NCBI GenBank assembly: GCA_946482165.1
Contig: CAMLQS010000195.1
Location: 1-9,214, forward strand
Direction: 5' to 3'
DNA: 9,214 nucleotides
From: an uncultured Verrucomicrobiota bacterium
GTDB lineage: Bacteria; Verrucomicrobiota; Verrucomicrobiae; Opitutales; Opitutaceae
In this document: in pieces, positions 6,284-9,214 of the stretch
Layout of the letters: each line of letters starts with the position of its first letter
How positions within the stretch are numbered: the first letter of the stretch is position 1
The notes under the pieces: generated by a model
Database searches by the model: none
The model's input: the letters and a program-made list of their open reading frames with translations, nothing else
Told to the model about the DNA's origin: nothing
Made by a program: the position numbers and the translations under genes

Positions 6284-6881
6284 CCACTCTCGCCTTCGCC
6301 TGCTCGTAGATGGCCAGCAAAGCCGCGAAATCCCGCTCCTTGTCGCGGCTGACGATCACATGGCTGAATTTGTGTTTCTCGCGCAGCTCGATCTCGGCCG
6401 TTTGCATGCGATGCGAAATCTCCGCCTCGCTCTCGCCGCGTCCGCCGAGCCGCGTGCGCAGCTCCGGGATCGGCACGTCGATGAATACGTCCGTGAAATG
6501 CCGCGCCAACACCGGGCTGCTCGCGGCCGCGCGGCGGAAGTTGTCCACGCCCTGGACGTCGACGTTCATCACCAGACTCCGCCCCGCCGCGAGAGGATCG
6601 ATGACCGCCGAGGCCAGCGTGCCGTAGCGGTTTTTTTTGTGAACCCAGGCCCACTCGAGAAACGCGCCAGCCATGACCTTTTGATCGAACTGCTCCGGAG
6701 TGAAAAAGTGGTAGTGCACGCCGTCCACCTCGCCCGGCCGGGGATCGCGAGTAGTGCTCGTGATCACTCGCGTGAAACCGGGGATCTCGGCCACCATGCG
6801 TTCGCATAGCGTGGTTTTTCCGGAGCCGGCCGGGCCGGCGAGAACAAGCAGAACGGGCGTCGAAGAAGTGCCGGCGGACAT
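6264..6881 (-). CDS. gmk: Guanylate kinase
   Basis: A 205-residue cytoplasmic enzyme that phosphorylates GMP to GDP using ATP, essential for GTP and dGTP supply. The P-loop is GPAGSGKTT at residues 16-24. The GMP-binding region follows with TSTTRDPRPGEVDGVHYHFF (41-60), FLEWAWVHKKNRYGT (74-88), including Glu76 and Tyr86, and the Walker B-like VMNVDVQG (104-111, Asp108). The lid segment LRTRLGGRGESEAEISHRM (141-159) carries the expected arginines. Length and order are normal for bacterial Gmk. The ATG at 6881 leaves a short non-conserved tail (MSAGTSSTP) before the first beta strand and has no Shine-Dalgarno. The membrane protein gene ends 30 nt upstream on the same strand, so co-transcription is likely. 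A strong hairpin encloses the stop codon. Confidence 0.96.
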   Translation of the reverse strand: MSAGTSSTPVLLVLAGPAGSGKTTLCERMVAEIPGFTRVITSTTRDPRPGEVDGVHYHFFTPEQFDQKVMAGAFLEWAWVHKKNRYGTLASAVIDPLAAGRSLVMNVDVQGVDNFRRAAASSPVLARHFTDVFIDVPIPELRTRLGGRGESEAEISHRMQTAEIELREKHKFSHVIVSRDKERDFAALLAIYEQAKARVAAARAA

Positions 6882-6911
6882 GTCGATGGCGTCAGGAAAA
6901 CAGAATTCGGT

Positions 6912-7445
6912 TCAAAGGAGAAAAGCCGTGCCGGCCACCGCCGCGCCCGCCACCGCGAATACCGCGCCAACCACCCGCGCCCGTCCCGGCATGCGTTGCA
7001 GCCACGTGATCGCGTCGCGCATGCGCCACGGCTGCGCGCCCAGCCAAAGCGCCGCGGTCAGCGCGAGATACACCGCGACCTTGTAAACCAGGGCGATGCC
7101 GTAGTCGCCGTAGCCCGAATAGAGCAGCGGCCCGGCCGCCAAAAGGATGAGCGCCGCCAGCCCGCGCACCGCGAGAAACTCCGCGACGTAAAAAAACGAC
7201 AGCAGCGCCACCAGCGCGAAGCCCACGAAAAGCGCGTTCCTGTATTGTCCGAAGTCGGCCTCGGAAAGCACGAGCACGCGGGTAAGAAACCACGCCGCCG
7301 CGCCGCCGAAGAGCACGTAGGACGCGATGCGCGACCGGGGAAAAGCCTTCAGCGCCGCACGCAGCGCCGAAGTGTCGGCGACGAGCAATATGCCGAGAAC
7401 AAACAACGCGATGCCGACCGAAAGGATGGCGAGGAAGAGGGACAT
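6912..7445 (-). CDS. Integral membrane protein of unknown function
   Basis: A 177-residue, very hydrophobic protein with about six predicted membrane helices: roughly 3-23, 41-59, 70-88, 92-110, 116-136 and 156-177. It has no signal peptide distinct from the first helix, no cysteine or histidine, and no motif I recognise. Charged residues are confined to short connecting loops (for example KAFPRSR near 33-39, SEADFGQYR near 61-69, QPWRMRD and QRMPGRAR before the last helix), as expected of a real membrane protein rather than a shadow frame. The ATG at 7445 opens straight into the first helix; no Shine-Dalgarno is visible. It lies 138 nt downstream of miaB, with a palindromic repeat between, and 30 nt upstream of gmk. 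Position gives no firm clue to function. Confidence 0.8.
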   Translation of the reverse strand: MSLFLAILSVGIALFVLGILLVADTSALRAALKAFPRSRIASYVLFGGAAAWFLTRVLVLSEADFGQYRNALFVGFALVALLSFFYVAEFLAVRGLAALILLAAGPLLYSGYGDYGIALVYKVAVYLALTAALWLGAQPWRMRDAITWLQRMPGRARVVGAVFAVAGAAVAGTAFLL

Positions 7446-7464
7446 GAAGATGACGGAAATTTTA

Positions 7465-7576
7465 ACGCGAACACGCGAAGCCTTGAAAAAGCACGCAAAG
7501 TAATCGGCGGGAAATCATTAATTGAATCAGCTGGATCGGCTTGGCGTCCTTGGGCCACTTCTTCGCATCTTCGCGT
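7465..7576. repeat. Degenerate palindromic repeat between miaB and the membrane protein gene
   Basis: ACGCGAACACGCGAAG (7465-7480) and CTTCGCATCTTCGCGT (7561-7576) are inverted copies with 14 of 16 positions complementary. Just inside, GCACGCAAAG (7491-7500) and CTTGGCGTCC (7540-7549) pair at 8 of 10. The GCGAAG/CTTCGC units resemble another intergenic repeat class (CTTTGCGT...TTCGCGGTTAA) that I recall from environmental genomes. It fills most of the 138-nt gap; the central 40 nt are comparatively AT-rich. Confidence 0.7.
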
Positions 7577-7583
7577 CGGAGTT

Positions 7584-8963
7584 TCAGCTCTCCGCGATCA
7601 CCAGGTCGCCATACAACGTGCTCACGCTCGCCCGCGTGATCTTCAGCGGCACGAGCTGGCCGACGAGACGCGGGTTGGCGTCGAACACGCACACGCGGTT
7701 ACCCGGCGTGCGGCCGGTGAAGCGCTCGCCGGTCTTGTCCGGCCCCTCGACAAGCACCTCTTCCACGGTGCCCACCAGCGTGGCCGTGCGACGTTCCGAA
7801 TTGCGCTTCAGCACGTCCAAAAGCTCCTGGTTGCGACGCTCCTTCACCTCGTCGGGGATCTGGTCGCCCAGCTCCGCCGCCGGCGTGCCCGTGCGGATCG
7901 AATACTTGAAGATGTAGGCCATGTCGTAGTCGCAGGCCTCAAACAGCTCCTTCGTCTGGAGAAATTCATCCTCCGTCTCGCCGGGGAAGCCGACGATCAC
8001 GTCGGTCGAGAAATACATGCCCGATCGCGAGGCGCGCAGAGCGTCCACGATCTCCTTGTAACGCTCGCGCGAATACGGGCGGTTCATCGCCTTCAGGATT
8101 CGGTTGCTCCCGCTTTGCAGCGGCAGATGCACGTAGGGACAGAGCTTCGGCAGGCGCGCGTAGGCGTCCACGAGGTCCTGCTTGAAGCCGCGCGGGTGCG
8201 GCGAGGTGAAGCGGATGCGCGCGATGCCCTCGATCTCGTGGATCTTCTCGATCAACTGCACGAAGGGCGACACGCCGTCCGTGTGCGTGTAGTCGCGCCG
8301 CCCGTAGGAGGTGACGATCTGCCCGAGCAAAGTGATCTCCCGCACGCCGCGCGCCGCCAGCGCCCGGCACTCGGCCACGATGTCCTCCATCGGACGCGAC
8401 CGCTCATCGCCGCGCGTCTTCGGCACGATGCAGAAAGCGCAATCCATGTTGCAGCCCTGCTGGATGGAAACGAAAGCCGACACCTGCGGCGTGGCATCTC
8501 CGCCCTCGCCCGCTTCAGGCTCCAGGTGCTCCCGAATCGTGTTCTGCGACCCCTCCTCCTCCGCGATGTCCACGATGCTCGCGCCGATCGGCAGCCCGGC
8601 CTCGCGAGCCGCCCGGATGTTGTCCAAGTAACCCGGCACCTGATGGAATTTCTGCGTGCCGATGACGAGATCCACGTCCGGCAGGCGCTCCAGGATCTCC
8701 GAGCCGCGGTTCTGCGCCATGCAACCGAGGATGCCCAGGACAAAGTCCGGGTTGCGCTTCTTGCGCTGGACGGCGTAACCCGCCTTGCCCAAGGCCTTTT
8801 GCTCGGCCGCATCGCGCACCGAGCAGGTGTTCAAGAGCATGATGTCGCACTCGTCCTCGCTTTGCACGATGCGATAACCCCGGCCGCGCAGCATCGCCGC
8901 GACAGCCTCGCTGTCGCGCTCGTTCATCTGGCAACCGTAGGTCTTGATGTAGACGCGGTTCAT
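7584..8963 (-). CDS. miaB: tRNA-2-methylthio-N6-isopentenyladenosine(37) synthase (methylthiotransferase)
   Basis: A 459-residue radical-SAM enzyme that adds a methylthio group to i6A at position 37 of tRNAs reading UNN codons. The N-terminal methylthiotransferase domain (about 4-120) has three cysteines for an auxiliary 4Fe-4S cluster: Cys11 (KTYGCQMN), Cys47 (NTCSVR) and Cys81 (LGCMAQ). The radical-SAM CxxxCxxC is Cys171, Cys175 and Cys178 in QQGCNMDCAFCIVP. Further family marks are RGDERSR (184-190), PYVHLPLQSGSNRILKAMNRPYSRE and STDVIVGFPGETEDEF. A C-terminal TRAM domain (about 393-457) is expected to hold the tRNA. The NTCSVR and LPLQSGS forms favour MiaB over RimO or MtaB. The usual LLGQNVNSYG appears as LLGQIVTSYG (212-221). 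The ATG at 8963 opens directly on the conserved RVYIKTYGCQMN. The start is preceded by GTCCACCG, as in metG. Probably the first gene of a miaB-membrane protein-gmk run. Confidence 0.96.
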   Translation of the reverse strand: MNRVYIKTYGCQMNERDSEAVAAMLRGRGYRIVQSEDECDIMLLNTCSVRDAAEQKALGKAGYAVQRKKRNPDFVLGILGCMAQNRGSEILERLPDVDLVIGTQKFHQVPGYLDNIRAAREAGLPIGASIVDIAEEEGSQNTIREHLEPEAGEGGDATPQVSAFVSIQQGCNMDCAFCIVPKTRGDERSRPMEDIVAECRALAARGVREITLLGQIVTSYGRRDYTHTDGVSPFVQLIEKIHEIEGIARIRFTSPHPRGFKQDLVDAYARLPKLCPYVHLPLQSGSNRILKAMNRPYSRERYKEIVDALRASRSGMYFSTDVIVGFPGETEDEFLQTKELFEACDYDMAYIFKYSIRTGTPAAELGDQIPDEVKERRNQELLDVLKRNSERRTATLVGTVEEVLVEGPDKTGERFTGRTPGNRVCVFDANPRLVGQLVPLKITRASVSTLYGDLVIAES

Positions 8964-9147
8964 TCGGTGGACGGGAACCCATGCGGAACCTTTCGCCGCT
9001 CCGCAACCCCGGTTTGCGCCGGGAGTGGAATCCCCGAGCCCGGCGACTGAACTCCGCCCCGTTCCCGTCTTGGGCCGGGCCGGGCAATATCGACGCCCGC
9101 TACCAGACTAGTTCAAGCGCCGCGCCCGTCGCTCCGCTTCCTCCAGT
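8964..9147. promoter_or_regulatory. Upstream region of miaB
   Basis: No coding region with support is seen here. The region should hold the miaB promoter, but no convincing -35/-10 pair was found. A small hairpin is possible at 9014-9029 (CCCGG/CCGGG around TTTGCG), and a GC-rich tandem GGGCCGGGCCGGGC lies at about 9072-9085. Confidence 0.3.
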
Positions 9148-9214
9148 TCAGAAATGACGACGCACCATGAGCTCCCGCGATACCAAACCAACGGTCGCCG
9201 GGTTTCTTTTGCTC
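9148..9214. other. Unresolved coding fragment at the right edge
   Basis: Three readings are open to the edge and too short to judge. Plus strand from ATG 9167 gives MSSRDTKPTVAGFLLL, which could begin a signal or membrane segment. Plus strand from ATG 9154 gives MTTHHELPRYQTNGRRVSFA. On the minus strand, a frame entering from the edge ends at TGA 9150-9148 with ...ATVGLVSRELMVRRHF, an end in phenylalanine as in outer-membrane beta-barrels. Codon use does not separate them clearly. Confidence 0.3.

Noticed and set aside
6996..9050. Plus-strand open frame of 684 codons opposite miaB and the membrane protein
   Set aside because: Arg/His/Ala-rich translation mirroring miaB, which carries all its catalytic motifs on the other strand.
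9077..9116. TTGAAC followed by GATATT on the minus strand as a miaB promoter
   Set aside because: The spacing is about 19 nt and both boxes match the consensus only partly; not better than chance.

Overview
The window is a GC-rich piece of a bacterial chromosome with tightly packed genes and short gaps. The MetG, Gmk, MiaB and isochorismate-synthase sequences, the gene style and the degenerate palindromic repeats in the gaps suggest Verrucomicrobiota, probably Opitutae/Opitutaceae. That assignment is an inference from familiarity, not a computed match. None of the assigned starts has a recognisable Shine-Dalgarno sequence at normal spacing.

Left part (1-2081, minus strand): the N-terminal end of an isochorismate synthase (menaquinone entry step) runs off the left edge. 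Upstream of it lies a complete methionyl-tRNA synthetase gene (metG). A long near-perfect inverted repeat fills the space between them. A 134-nt divergent region separates metG from the next block.

Centre (2216-6118, plus strand): a membrane-bound HisKA_3 (NarX/DesK-type) histidine kinase overlaps by 4 nt a NarL/LiaR-type response regulator. Next come a Kv-beta-like aldo/keto reductase and a secreted protein of unknown function. Gaps of 99 and 79 nt, one with tandem hairpins and a short direct repeat, leave open whether the last two genes share the two-component transcript.

Right part (6264-8963, minus strand): miaB (tRNA ms2i6A37 methylthiotransferase), a small integral membrane protein of unknown function, and gmk (guanylate kinase) read in the same direction, miaB first. 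Palindromic repeats lie between miaB and the membrane protein and in the convergent gap after gmk. The final 250 nt hold the miaB upstream region and an undecidable fragment at the edge.

The genes are mostly housekeeping (translation, nucleotide metabolism, quinone synthesis) plus one signalling pair. I see no phage, insertion sequence, CRISPR, tRNA or rRNA, and no convincing undescribed multi-gene system. The points most worth following are the different palindromic repeats in most larger gaps, one of which may have entered the response-regulator reading frame; the absence of Shine-Dalgarno sequences, with a shared GTCC(A/T)CCG element before three starts; and two proteins without an assigned function.
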